Positions 9,221-17,132 of a stretch of DNA of 64,000 bases are shown here, piece after piece. Origin of the DNA: Flavobacteriaceae bacterium (GTDB taxonomy: Bacteria > Bacteroidota > Bacteroidia > Flavobacteriales > Flavobacteriaceae); the NCBI GenBank assembly GCA_013373635.1, contig JABXHN010000016.1:1-64000 (forward strand). Direction: 5' to 3'. The notes under the pieces are model-generated. The model was not told where the DNA came from and did not search any database. It worked only from the letters and a program-made list of their open reading frames with translations. A program made the position numbers and the translations under genes. How positions within the stretch are numbered: position 1 is the first letter of the stretch; every line of letters starts with the position of its first letter.

Positions 9221-9252
9221 AAAAGCCGTTTTTACGAAGAAAAACGGCTTTT
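9221..9252 (-). terminator. Terminator after tsf
   Basis: A perfect 13-base inverted repeat, AAAAGCCGTTTTT (9221-9233) against AAAAACGGCTTTT (9240-9252), with a six-base loop. On the minus strand it ends in a long T run. It lies 22 bases after the tsf stop and separates rpsB-tsf from pyrH. Confidence 0.88.
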
Positions 9253-9274
9253 AGATATGATTGTAATTTTAAGC

Positions 9275-10099
9275 TTAACCTAAAGCAATTCTTACAAAAG
9301 AAGTTACTTTTAAGTCTTTGTCAAATGATTGAACATATTGAGCTACGCTTAACTTGCTATCTTTGATGAAATCTTGGTTCACTAAAGTGTTGTCTTTGAA
9401 GAAACGACCTAATTTACCTTGAGCAATTTTATCTAACATTGCTTCTGGTTTTCCTTCTTGACGTAATTGATCTTTAGCGATTTCAATTTCTTTGTCGATT
9501 ACTGATTGATCAACACCATCTTGATCAAGAGCAACTGGATTCATTGCAGCAGCTTGCATTGCAACATCTTTAGCAGCAACTTCAGCTCCTTCAACGCTAG
9601 CAGAAAGACCTACTAATGTAGCGATCTTGTTTCCTGCATGGATATATCCACCTACAAATGCAGCATCTAATCTATCAAATCCACCGATTTCGATTTTTTC
9701 ACCGATAACACCAGTTTGTTCGATTAATTTTTCAGCTACAGTAATACCACCTAAGTCACTAGCTAATAATTCTTCTTTAGTAGCACATGAAAGTGCTAAT
9801 TCAGCAATTGTATTAGCGAGTTGAACAAATGAATCGTTCTTTGCTACGAAATCTGTTTCACAGTTTAAAGAAATGATGACACCTGAGGTTTTGTCATTGT
9901 TGATTTTAGCAATAGCAGCACCTTCAGATGATTCTCTATCAGCTCTATTATCAGCAACTTTTTGTCCTTTTTTTCTTAGTGCTTCAATTGCTTTGTCAAA
10001 ATCACCATCAGTTTCAACTAAGGCTTTTTTGCAATCCATCATACCAGCACCAGTGGCTTGTCTTAATTTATTTACTTCTGCAGCAGTTATTTTTCCCAT
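9275..10099 (-). CDS. tsf: Elongation factor Ts
   Basis: EF-Ts is the nucleotide exchange factor that releases GDP from EF-Tu. The 274-residue protein starts with the UBA-like domain and family motif TGAGMMDCKKAL, followed by the second signature NCETDFVAKND. One coiled-coil and two core subdomains fit the length. It lies 25 bases after rpsB in the standard rpsB-tsf order and is followed by a strong terminator. Confidence 0.98.
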   Translation of the reverse strand: MGKITAAEVNKLRQATGAGMMDCKKALVETDGDFDKAIEALRKKGQKVADNRADRESSEGAAIAKINNDKTSGVIISLNCETDFVAKNDSFVQLANTIAELALSCATKEELLASDLGGITVAEKLIEQTGVIGEKIEIGGFDRLDAAFVGGYIHAGNKIATLVGLSASVEGAEVAAKDVAMQAAAMNPVALDQDGVDQSVIDKEIEIAKDQLRQEGKPEAMLDKIAQGKLGRFFKDNTLVNQDFIKDSKLSVAQYVQSFDKDLKVTSFVRIALG

Positions 10100-10124
10100 T
10101 TTATGGAGTATTATAGGTTTATGA

Positions 10125-11027
10125 TTAACTTAAGGCTTCGATTAAATCTGACTTCTTCATTGTAGAAATCCCACTAACTCCTTTTTCTTTAGCAAGCTCT
10201 TTTAATTCAGCAACAGTTTTGTCGTTTAAATCATCAGATGCTTCTTCTTTAGCAGGAGTAGCTTCTTTAACTGGAGCAACAGTTTCTTCTGCTACTGTAG
10301 TTTCTTCATCATCTTGAGCACCAGATTCTTTGTCAGCTTTTCTTTCACTTAATCCTTCTTGGATCGCTTCAGCAACAAATCCTAAGATAGAATTGATTGA
10401 TTTAGAAGCATCGTCATTTGAAGGAATGATATAATCGATAGGTTTTGGATCAGAGTTGGTATCTACCATCGCAAAAATAGGGATGTTCAATTTTTGAGCC
10501 TCTTTTACAGCGATGTGTTCTCTCATGGTATCCACGATAAAGATCGCACCTGGAAGACGAGTCATATCAGAGATAGATCCTAAGTTCTTTTCTAATTTCG
10601 CTCTTAAACGATCTACTTGTAAACGCTCTTTCTTAGAAAGGGTGTTGAAAGTACCGTCTTTTTTCATACGATCGATAGCAGCCATTTTCTTAACAGCTTT
10701 ACGAATCGTAACAAAGTTAGTCAACATACCACCTGGCCATCTTTCAGTGATGTAAGGCATGTTTACGGATCCTGCTTTTTCAGCAACGATATCCTTAGCT
10801 TGTTTTTTAGTTGCAACAAAAAGTACTTTTCTTCCAGAAGCAGCAATTTTCTTTAATGCTTCTTGAGCCTCTTCTAACTTTGCAGCAGTTTTGTAAAGGT
10901 TGATTACGTGAATCCCATTACGCTCCATGTAGATGTAAGGAGCCATGTTTGGATTCCATTTTCTGGTAAGGTGACCGAAGTGTACTCCAGCCTCTAATAA
11001 ATCTTTTACTTCAATTTTCTTTGCCAT
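10125..11027 (-). CDS. rpsB: 30S ribosomal protein S2 with C-terminal Rho-N-like extension
   Basis: S2 sits at the head/body junction of the small subunit and is needed for late 30S assembly and S1 binding. Residues 1-230 are a normal S2 (LLEAGVHFGHLTRKWNP, TERWPGGMLTNF, PIFAMVDTNSDP). The usual S2 ends near there, but this protein continues for 70 residues: an acidic, Ala/Glu/Thr-rich linker (about 231-264) and then a compact helical motif at 265-300 (KTVAELKELAKEKGV, then MKKSDLIEAL) that resembles the Rho N-terminal or SAP/LEM-type nucleic-acid-binding motif. That extension's role is inferred only. It is preceded by a structured 195-base gap from rpsI and is co-directional with tsf. Confidence 0.96.
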   Translation of the reverse strand: MAKKIEVKDLLEAGVHFGHLTRKWNPNMAPYIYMERNGIHVINLYKTAAKLEEAQEALKKIAASGRKVLFVATKKQAKDIVAEKAGSVNMPYITERWPGGMLTNFVTIRKAVKKMAAIDRMKKDGTFNTLSKKERLQVDRLRAKLEKNLGSISDMTRLPGAIFIVDTMREHIAVKEAQKLNIPIFAMVDTNSDPKPIDYIIPSNDDASKSINSILGFVAEAIQEGLSERKADKESGAQDDEETTVAEETVAPVKEATPAKEEASDDLNDKTVAELKELAKEKGVSGISTMKKSDLIEALS

Positions 11028-11059
11028 TTTTTACTTAGTTTACGTTCTTTTTACATTTT

Positions 11060-11170
11060 TTAATTAGCAATACCTTTTTTGAGCGGCACTCGTATAAGGT
11101 ATTTAGATGCTAAACTAGTTTCTGGAACTATTCCAGATAACAACTTATTCAGGTTGTCCTAATAGGACGT
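11060..11170 (-). ncRNA. Candidate structured leader of rpsB
   Basis: The stretch before rpsB on the minus strand contains several inverted repeats: AATACCTT/AAGGTATT (11069-11076 with 11096-11103), TCTGGAA/TTCCAGA (11121-11127 with 11131-11137), ACAAC/GTTGT (11140-11144 with 11153-11157), and GTCCT/AGGAC (11156-11160 with 11164-11168). The last two share bases, so they may be alternatives. S2 operons are autoregulated in other bacteria, so an S2-binding leader is a reasonable inference. I do not recognise a named RNA family. Confidence 0.45.
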
Positions 11171-11186
11171 GTTAATGAACAACAAA

Positions 11187-11202
11187 GGGGGTAAAAACCC
11201 CC
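11187..11202 (-). terminator. Hairpin after rpsI, weak terminator or attenuator
   Basis: A stem of GGGGGT/ACCCCC with a four-base A/T loop lies 20 bases after the rpsI stop. On the minus strand the following bases (TTTGTTGTTC) are only partly T-rich, so it may terminate only some transcripts, letting the rest read into rpsB-tsf. Confidence 0.5.
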
Positions 11203-11221
11203 TACCAATCTTAAAACGATA

Positions 11222-11608
11222 TTAACGTTTAGAGAACTGGAATTTCTTACGAGCTTTCTTCTGACCGAATTTCTTACGTTCCACCATTCTTGGGTCTCTT
11301 GTAAGTAATCCTTCAGGCTTTAAAGCAGCTCTATTTTCTTCGTTGATTTCACATAAAGCTCTAGAGATCGCTAAGCGAACTGCCTCAGCTTGTCCTGTGA
11401 TACCACCACCAAATACATTTACTTTTACATCGTAAGACCCTTCAGTCTCAGTAAGTGCAAACGGTTGGTTAATTTTGTATTGTAAGGTTGCAGTAGTGAA
11501 GTAATCTGCTACGTCTTTTTTGTTGATAGTGATGTTTCCTTTTCCTTCTGAAAGGTATACACGAGCAACAGCTGTTTTTCTTCTACCGATTTTGTGAACT
11601 ACTCCCAT
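11222..11608 (-). CDS. rpsI: 30S ribosomal protein S9
   Basis: S9 is a small-subunit head protein whose basic C-terminal tail reaches the P-site tRNA. The 128-residue protein has the family start [12 protein letters not shown], the central [15 protein letters not shown], and the tail [12 protein letters not shown]. Its start overlaps the rplM stop by one base (TAATG), the conserved rplM-rpsI pair. Confidence 0.99.
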   Translation of the reverse strand: MGVVHKIGRRKTAVARVYLSEGKGNITINKKDVADYFTTATLQYKINQPFALTETEGSYDVKVNVFGGGITGQAEAVRLAISRALCEINEENRAALKPEGLLTRDPRMVERKKFGQKKARKKFQFSKR

Positions 11609-12063
11609 TACCTAAAATCTTTTAAATTAATTACTGTAGGTTTTTGTGCTTCTTGACCGTGCTCAGCTCCAGCGTAAACTTTTAAGTTTCTGTAAATAGC
11701 AGAACCTAATTTGTTTTTTGGTAACATTCCTTTTACCGCTTTTTCAACTAAACCAATTGGATTCTTCTCCATTAATTCAGTAGCAGTTAACGAACGTTGA
11801 CCACCTGGATATCCAGTGTGACGGATATAGGTCTTATTTTGCATTTTGGTTCCTGTAAGTTGAACCTTCTCTGCATTTATAACAATAACGTTATCACCAC
11901 AATCTACATGAGGTGTAAAGTTTGGCTTGTTTTTTCCTCTAAGGATGATTGCAACTTTAGATGCTAATCTTCCTAATGTTTCTCCTTCGGCATCAACTAA
12001 CACCCACTGCTTTTCAACGGTGTTTTTATTGGCAGAAACTGTCTTGTAACTTAATGTGTCCAC
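11608..12063 (-). CDS. rplM: 50S ribosomal protein L13
   Basis: L13 is an early-assembly protein of the large subunit. The 151-residue protein contains [13 protein letters not shown], the [17 protein letters not shown] strand region and HTGYPGG, all family marks. It is the first gene of rplM-rpsI(-rpsB-tsf), and a near-consensus promoter lies 47 bases upstream. Confidence 0.99.
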   Translation of the reverse strand: MDTLSYKTVSANKNTVEKQWVLVDAEGETLGRLASKVAIILRGKNKPNFTPHVDCGDNVIVINAEKVQLTGTKMQNKTYIRHTGYPGGQRSLTATELMEKNPIGLVEKAVKGMLPKNKLGSAIYRNLKVYAGAEHGQEAQKPTVINLKDFR

Positions 12064-12109
12064 ACTGATTAATTTATATATTAAACACGATTTCCCTATA
12101 AACGGGGTG

Positions 12110-12140
12110 CAAATGTAAGTATATTTGTTTGAATACCAAA
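12110..12140 (-). promoter_or_regulatory. Promoter of rplM-rpsI
   Basis: On the minus strand TTTG (12140-12137) is followed after exactly 19 bases by TACATTTG (12117-12110). This matches the Bacteroidota primary-sigma promoter TTTG-N19-TAnnTTTG. The predicted start of transcription gives a leader of roughly 40 bases before rplM. Confidence 0.85.
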
Positions 12141-12200
12141 TGTGTTTTTAGGAAAAAATAAAAAAAATTGCTCAAAAAGTTTTCTCTTTAACTATTCCTC

Positions 12201-15041
12201 TTAGTGAGCTTGAAGCCAATTGTCTCCATAACCCATATCGACAATCAGTGGAACAGAAAGTTTAAAGGCATTTTCCATTTCCTTTTTAATCAGTGGAGCA
12301 AGGGTATCTCGCTCTTCTTTATGCATATCAAAAACCAATTCATCGTGAACTTGAAGAAGCATCTTCGTTTTGTAGTTTCCTTCCTCTAATAATTTGTGAA
12401 TCTGAATCATTGCAATTTTAATAATATCAGCAGCTGAACCCTGGATAGGGGCATTGATAGCATTACGCTCTGCTGCACCTCTTACAATTGCATTGTTGTT
12501 ATTGATGTCTTTTAAATAACGTCTTCTTCCTAGTACGGTACTAACATATCCGTGATCTCTTGCGAAATTGACCTGATTGTTCATATAGGCTCTGAGTTTT
12601 GGATAGGTCTGGTAATAAGTGTCGATCAGTTCTTTTGCTTCACTTCTGCTCAGCTCAGTTTGATTGGAGAGCCCAAATGCAGAAACTCCATAGATGATAC
12701 CAAAATTAACCGTCTTAGCGTTGGAACGCTGCTCTCTGGTTACCTCCTCAATTGGAATCCCAAATACCTGTGCAGCAGTTGATGCGTGAATATCTTCTCC
12801 CCTTTGAAAGGATTCAATCATAGTCGTCTCTTCAGAAAGGGCAGCGATGATTCTAAGTTCTATTTGAGAGTAATCGGCAGCCATAAGGATGAAGTCCTCA
12901 TTTCTAGGAATGAAGGCCTTGCGAATCTGTCTACCTCGTTCGGTTCGAATAGGAATATTTTGGAGGTTTGGATTAATAGAACTCAATCGACCAGTAGCTG
13001 CTACAGTTTGAGAGTACTCTGTGTGAACTCTATTGGTTTTAGGATTGATTTGCTCTGGCAGTGCATCTACATAGGTGCTCTTTAGTTTAGATAATCCTCT
13101 ATATTCTATAACATTAGAGACGATCTCGTGATCTTTTGCGAGAAAGGAGAGGACATCTTCTGCGGTAGAATACTGACCCGTTTTGGTCTTTTTGGGTTTG
13201 TCGACTAAATTGAGTTTTTCGAATAGGATATCACCTAATTGTTTAGGAGAACTGATATTAAATTCTTCACCTGCTAACTCGTATATTTTTTTCTCTAGAT
13301 TTAAAATATCTTGATTGAGGTCTTGCTTTAAGTTGTTTAAAAAGTCAACATCCAAATTGATGCCCTCAATTTCCATTGAAGACAACACCATAAGTAGTGG
13401 TAATTCAATATCATTGTAGAGCTTAAGAGTATCGGCTTCCTTTAATTCTGTTTGAAAATGTTCAGAAAGTTGTAAGCTTAAATCTGCCAATTCGCAACAA
13501 TAGGTGGTCTGCTTTTCAATAGGAGATTCGCTTATAGTGATTTTCGAACGCCCCTTTCCTATAAGATCTTCTAAACTCATAGGGCTGTAATTTAAATAGG
13601 TTTCACTCAAGACTGTTAGGTCGTGTCTCATATCGGGGTTGACCAAATAATGAGCAAGTGAACTGTCGAATATCGGAGCAGCTAATTTGAGTTGATAATT
13701 GTGTAAATGTTTTGCATCCGCTTTGAGTTGGTGACCTAACTTTACTATGGAAGTATCTAAAAAGAAGTTCTTCAGATAACTGAGTTTTTTTTCAGCTTGA
13801 ACTCGATCTTTATCAATAGGGATGTAGTAGCCTTTGTGAGCTTCCCAAGAAAAGGATATTCCGATGAGATTTGCTTGAAGGGGGTCAGGATGATCACTCA
13901 AACAAGCAAAAGCTACCTTTTGTTGTTTTGACAATTTATCTACGAATAATTCTAATGCAAACTCACTGTCGATCAATTGATATAGATGTGCGCTGTCAAC
14001 TGCACTTTTGCGACTGCTGAATACTTCTGTTTCAGCAGTAGCATTTCCCGCAGAATCAAAAAGCGAAAATTGTCCGGCTCCAGCTGAAGTAGCTTTTGTT
14101 TCGATTGGCTTTGATTCAATTGACGATTCCGAGACAGAAGATTCTGATTCTGAAGATTTATAGAAGAGTTTTAAGAACTGTTCTGTGAGTCTTCTAAATT
14201 CTAACTCTTCAAAGATTTCTTGAACCTTTTGACTGTCAGGCTCTGATAGTTCGAATGATTTCTCATCAAAAGTCACATCGCAATTCAGATTGATGGTCGC
14301 CAATTCTTTAGAGAGGAGACCTAATTCTTTGTTTTCCTCAATGCGTTCTTTCATTTTTCCTTTGAGCTCATGAGTGTTAGCTAAAAGGCCTTCCATAGAA
14401 CCGTAGGTTTCAATGAATTTCTTTGCGGTCTTATCTCCAACTCCAGGAAGTCCAGGGATGTTATCACTAGCATCTCCCATCATCCCTAAATAATCGATCA
14501 CCTGCTCAGGTGTTTGAACCCCAAAACGGTTTTGTACCTCAGGGATTCCCCAAATTTCAATTCCATTTCCCATTCGAGCTGGGCGATACATAAATATGTT
14601 TTCAGAAACCAATTGACCAAAGTCTTTATCTGGTGTCACCATAAAGACTTCGTAGTTTTCTTTTTCAGCCTGTTTTGCTAATGTTCCTATAAGGTCATCA
14701 GCTTCCATCCCTTCTTGTTCAATAATTGGAATATTCATTCCCTCGAGTATTTGATGAATATAGGGAACGGCAATTTTTATTGCATCAGGAGTTGCAGCTC
14801 TATTAGCCTTGTATTCAGGAAAAATGGCAATACGTTCACTACTTCCTCCTTTGTCAAAACAAACTGCTAAATGATCAGGTTTTTCCCTTTTAATGACATC
14901 AAATAGCGAATTCATAAACCCCAATATAGCTGAGGTATCCATTCCTTTTGAATTGATTCTTGGGTTTTTTATAAGTGCGTAGTATCCTCTAAAAATAAGT
15001 GCGTAGGCATCTACGAGAAAAAGTCTTTTTTTGTCTGACAT
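12201..15041 (-). CDS. polA: DNA polymerase I with apparently inactive proofreading domain
   Basis: PolA fills gaps in repair and replaces Okazaki primers. The 946-residue protein has a 5' nuclease domain (1-290) with its acidic residues intact (VDAYALIFRGYYA, EADD, TPDKD, GDASDNIPG), then a serine-rich linker (about 296-345), an exonuclease-like domain (about 350-530) and a polymerase domain with motif A (DYSQIELR, D723), motif B (RSNAKTVNFGIIYG) and motif C (VHDEL, D900). In the proofreading domain, the expected DTE reads ACL (379-381) and the D of YAxED reads L518; only the acid at D442 remains. Proofreading should be absent. It starts after a 67-base gap from the upstream glycosylasparaginase gene. 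Confidence 0.97.
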   Translation of the reverse strand: MSDKKRLFLVDAYALIFRGYYALIKNPRINSKGMDTSAILGFMNSLFDVIKREKPDHLAVCFDKGGSSERIAIFPEYKANRAATPDAIKIAVPYIHQILEGMNIPIIEQEGMEADDLIGTLAKQAEKENYEVFMVTPDKDFGQLVSENIFMYRPARMGNGIEIWGIPEVQNRFGVQTPEQVIDYLGMMGDASDNIPGLPGVGDKTAKKFIETYGSMEGLLANTHELKGKMKERIEENKELGLLSKELATINLNCDVTFDEKSFELSEPDSQKVQEIFEELEFRRLTEQFLKLFYKSSESESSVSESSIESKPIETKATSAGAGQFSLFDSAGNATAETEVFSSRKSAVDSAHLYQLIDSEFALELFVDKLSKQQKVAFACLSDHPDPLQANLIGISFSWEAHKGYYIPIDKDRVQAEKKLSYLKNFFLDTSIVKLGHQLKADAKHLHNYQLKLAAPIFDSSLAHYLVNPDMRHDLTVLSETYLNYSPMSLEDLIGKGRSKITISESPIEKQTTYCCELADLSLQLSEHFQTELKEADTLKLYNDIELPLLMVLSSMEIEGINLDVDFLNNLKQDLNQDILNLEKKIYELAGEEFNISSPKQLGDILFEKLNLVDKPKKTKTGQYSTAEDVLSFLAKDHEIVSNVIEYRGLSKLKSTYVDALPEQINPKTNRVHTEYSQTVAATGRLSSINPNLQNIPIRTERGRQIRKAFIPRNEDFILMAADYSQIELRIIAALSEETTMIESFQRGEDIHASTAAQVFGIPIEEVTREQRSNAKTVNFGIIYGVSAFGLSNQTELSRSEAKELIDTYYQTYPKLRAYMNNQVNFARDHGYVSTVLGRRRYLKDINNNNAIVRGAAERNAINAPIQGSAADIIKIAMIQIHKLLEEGNYKTKMLLQVHDELVFDMHKEERDTLAPLIKKEMENAFKLSVPLIVDMGYGDNWLQAH

Positions 15042-15108
15042 ATCGATAAGCTATTGGGGTAAAACTACAAAGAATTGAGTTTTATACGAAAGATATGGAG
15101 ACTTAAAT

Positions 15109-16095
15109 TTAACTGTTTAAATAGGAATCTGATTTAATCTCTACTTGGCCTTCTTTGGTGTATTTACTATAACTAAATCCTTGATGGAGGCAGTAACAAC
15201 CAACTTCACCTGCTTTGTTAATGGCTAAATAGCCAATTTGAAAGTCTTTGTAGTTGGTGTTTTTTGCAACAATTCTACGAATGGCTTCTTCACATGCTTC
15301 TTGTGGGCTATATCCTTGTCGCATCAATTCTACAATTAAAAAGCTTCCAACTGTTTTTAAAACGAGTTCGCCCATACCCGTAGCAGTGGCACCTCCGACT
15401 TCATCATCTATAAATAGACCTGATCCAATGATTGGAGAGTCTCCAACTCTACCAGCCATTTTGTAAGCCATACCAGAGGTGGTGCAAGCTCCTGAAATTC
15501 TACCTTGTTTGTCGATGGCGAGCATTCCAATGGTATCGTGATTTTCAATATTGATGATGGGTTTATATTTGGACTCTTTTTTCCATTCAATCCACTCGTT
15601 TTTTGACTTTTCAGTCAGTAAATCAACCTTTTTAAAACCCTTCTCATATGCAAATTGTTCAGCACCTTTACCAGCTAAAATAACATGTGGAGTGTCTTCC
15701 ATTACCTTTCTAGCTACCGATACAGGGTGTTCAATGTTTTGAAGATAAACTACAGATCCAGCATTTCCTGTATGATCCATAATACAGGCATCTAAGGTGA
15801 CATTCCCTTCTCGATCAGGACGACCACCCTTACCTACAGATTGGTTTTTAATATCAGATTCTTCCATCATGACACCTTGTTCAACGGCATCTAGAGCTAA
15901 TCCATCTGCTTCTAAAACCTCCCATGCTTTAGCAGTTGCATTAGGACAATTCCAAGTACAAATAACAATAGGTATGTTTTTGGTAGAAAAAGTCTTTTGT
16001 GACTTTTTTTCAACGCGATCATTAGCTAAAAGGGGAGTGGCTGCTAAACTAGCAGCACTTAATCCCGCTTTTTGTATAAAATTTCTTCTTTTCAT
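15109..16095 (-). CDS. Glycosylasparaginase (N4-(beta-N-acetylglucosaminyl)-L-asparaginase)
   Basis: This Ntn hydrolase cleaves the bond between Asn and N-acetylglucosamine during glycoprotein breakdown. The precursor cuts itself before a threonine that becomes the catalytic N-terminal nucleophile; here this is T188 in NHDTIGMLAID. Further active-site regions are GRVGDSPIIGSGL and ATGMGE. I start at the ATG for MKRRNFIQKAG (328 residues); seven in-frame codons precede it. This start gives a twin-arginine signal (RRNFIQ, hydrophobic to about 24), so the enzyme is probably exported folded to the periplasm. The same enzyme is known from Elizabethkingia (Flavobacterium) meningoseptica. A related isoaspartyl peptidase function is less likely. 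Confidence 0.92.
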   Translation of the reverse strand: MKRRNFIQKAGLSAASLAATPLLANDRVEKKSQKTFSTKNIPIVICTWNCPNATAKAWEVLEADGLALDAVEQGVMMEESDIKNQSVGKGGRPDREGNVTLDACIMDHTGNAGSVVYLQNIEHPVSVARKVMEDTPHVILAGKGAEQFAYEKGFKKVDLLTEKSKNEWIEWKKESKYKPIINIENHDTIGMLAIDKQGRISGACTTSGMAYKMAGRVGDSPIIGSGLFIDDEVGGATATGMGELVLKTVGSFLIVELMRQGYSPQEACEEAIRRIVAKNTNYKDFQIGYLAINKAGEVGCYCLHQGFSYSKYTKEGQVEIKSDSYLNS

Positions 16096-16167
16096 TTGAG
16101 GATTATTTAATTGCAAGATAGTGTTTCTGCATTAAAAATACTTAACCCTCTCGACAAAGAATAGATC

Positions 16168-16347
16168 CTATTTAGGTCCTTTGTTGGACAATGTGTTACT
16201 AATCAATTTAATTATTGCAATTAATTCAATTACAAGACCAAGCCATACTAAATAATCTGAGTTATCAATTTTCAGTATTTTTAATAAAGCCCCAATGGTA
16301 ACGATGGCAAAACCTAAAATAAGTAAAGTAAATTTGTTTGTTTTCAT
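16168..16347 (-). CDS. 59-residue membrane protein resembling the GldL N-terminus
   Basis: A short gene with ATG start encodes 59 residues with two hydrophobic helices (about 5-24 and 32-51). The pattern IVTIGALLKILKID between the helices resembles the N-terminal part of the gliding/type IX secretion motor protein GldL (consensus GAxxKIxHWPG), but the Trp-Pro-Gly is missing and there is no cytoplasmic domain. It lies 17 bases after a lipoprotein gene on the same strand, so the two probably form an operon. Similar stand-alone mini-proteins are known in Flavobacteria, but their role is not established. The GldL link is inference from pattern only. Confidence 0.7.
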   Translation of the reverse strand: MKTNKFTLLILGFAIVTIGALLKILKIDNSDYLVWLGLVIELIAIIKLISNTLSNKGPK

Positions 16348-16364
16348 ATTATAAAAGTTAGGGG

Positions 16365-16958
16365 TTATTCGGTTATTTCACAACTACATAGAATGATTAT
16401 AAGTACGTGTATGCTAGGATTAGTATAGTATGCTAAAGTTGAAACAAGATCGGAACAAAATTCATCGGTCTCTCGTTCTACACATTCTGAAATTGTCTCA
16501 TTAGCGTTAGCTTGACAAATATTTAAACGATTACTCATTGAATATTTATCGGTTATAGGACGTCCATCCAAATAGTTTATCTCAATTTCTGTCATTGTTA
16601 AAAGGTTTTTTATTTGTAAACTTCCATTGAGATCTTTGTCCAGAATTGAGTTGATACGCAATAGTTTTTTTGTTTGATTATTAATCTCTTTTTTAACGAT
16701 GTACTCATTTAAATTCAAATAGTTTCTGTAGATCGTATAAATTTCTTTTGAACCCCTATCAATGTATTTGTCAAATTCGATAAAATTCGAGTCAACATCA
16801 GATTTGTTATTATTTTGATTTATGGAGCTTAATCCAAGCTTGTTCTCAATTAATAATTGGTCATCTGATAGTGCAAATGAATTATTCGTGTCTGTTTTGT
16901 TACAAGATGTTAATAGGATAATATATACAAAGAGTACTGATTTAATTAGCGTTTTCAT
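16365..16958 (-). CDS. Lipoprotein of unknown function with Cys-rich hydrophobic tail
   Basis: This 197-residue protein has a lipoprotein signal (lipobox LTSC, C19), placing it in a membrane facing the periplasm or beyond. The middle part is polar, Asn- and Lys-rich with a segment YRNYLNLNEYIVKKE, and I recognise no domain. The last 50 residues hold five cysteines (CQAN, SECVERE, EFCSD, and CSC near the end) and a hydrophobic stretch (VLIIILCSC). It is divergent from cutC across 174 bases and precedes the GldL-like mini-protein. Function unknown. Confidence 0.75.
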   Translation of the reverse strand: MKTLIKSVLFVYIILLTSCNKTDTNNSFALSDDQLLIENKLGLSSINQNNNKSDVDSNFIEFDKYIDRGSKEIYTIYRNYLNLNEYIVKKEINNQTKKLLRINSILDKDLNGSLQIKNLLTMTEIEINYLDGRPITDKYSMSNRLNICQANANETISECVERETDEFCSDLVSTLAYYTNPSIHVLIIILCSCEITE

Positions 16959-17120
16959 TTTATTGATATTAATTCACCATTACTTTGATCTCGAGAATGG
17001 TTTAGTCGAGTTCTCAAGATTTGGGGGTTAATGATCATTGAGGCAAAGCTTTGAAATAATGATGGAAGAATAAAATGAATTCGATGAACGACCTAATTTT
17101 ATCTTTAAACTGCATTTCAT

Positions 17121-17128
17121 TACATTTG
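17121..17128 (+). promoter_or_regulatory. -7 box directly before cutC
   Basis: TACATTTG matches the Bacteroidota -7 consensus and ends four bases before the cutC ATG. If used, transcription would begin at or next to the start codon. No TTTG is seen at the standard distance upstream. Confidence 0.5.
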
Positions 17129-17132
17129 AATT

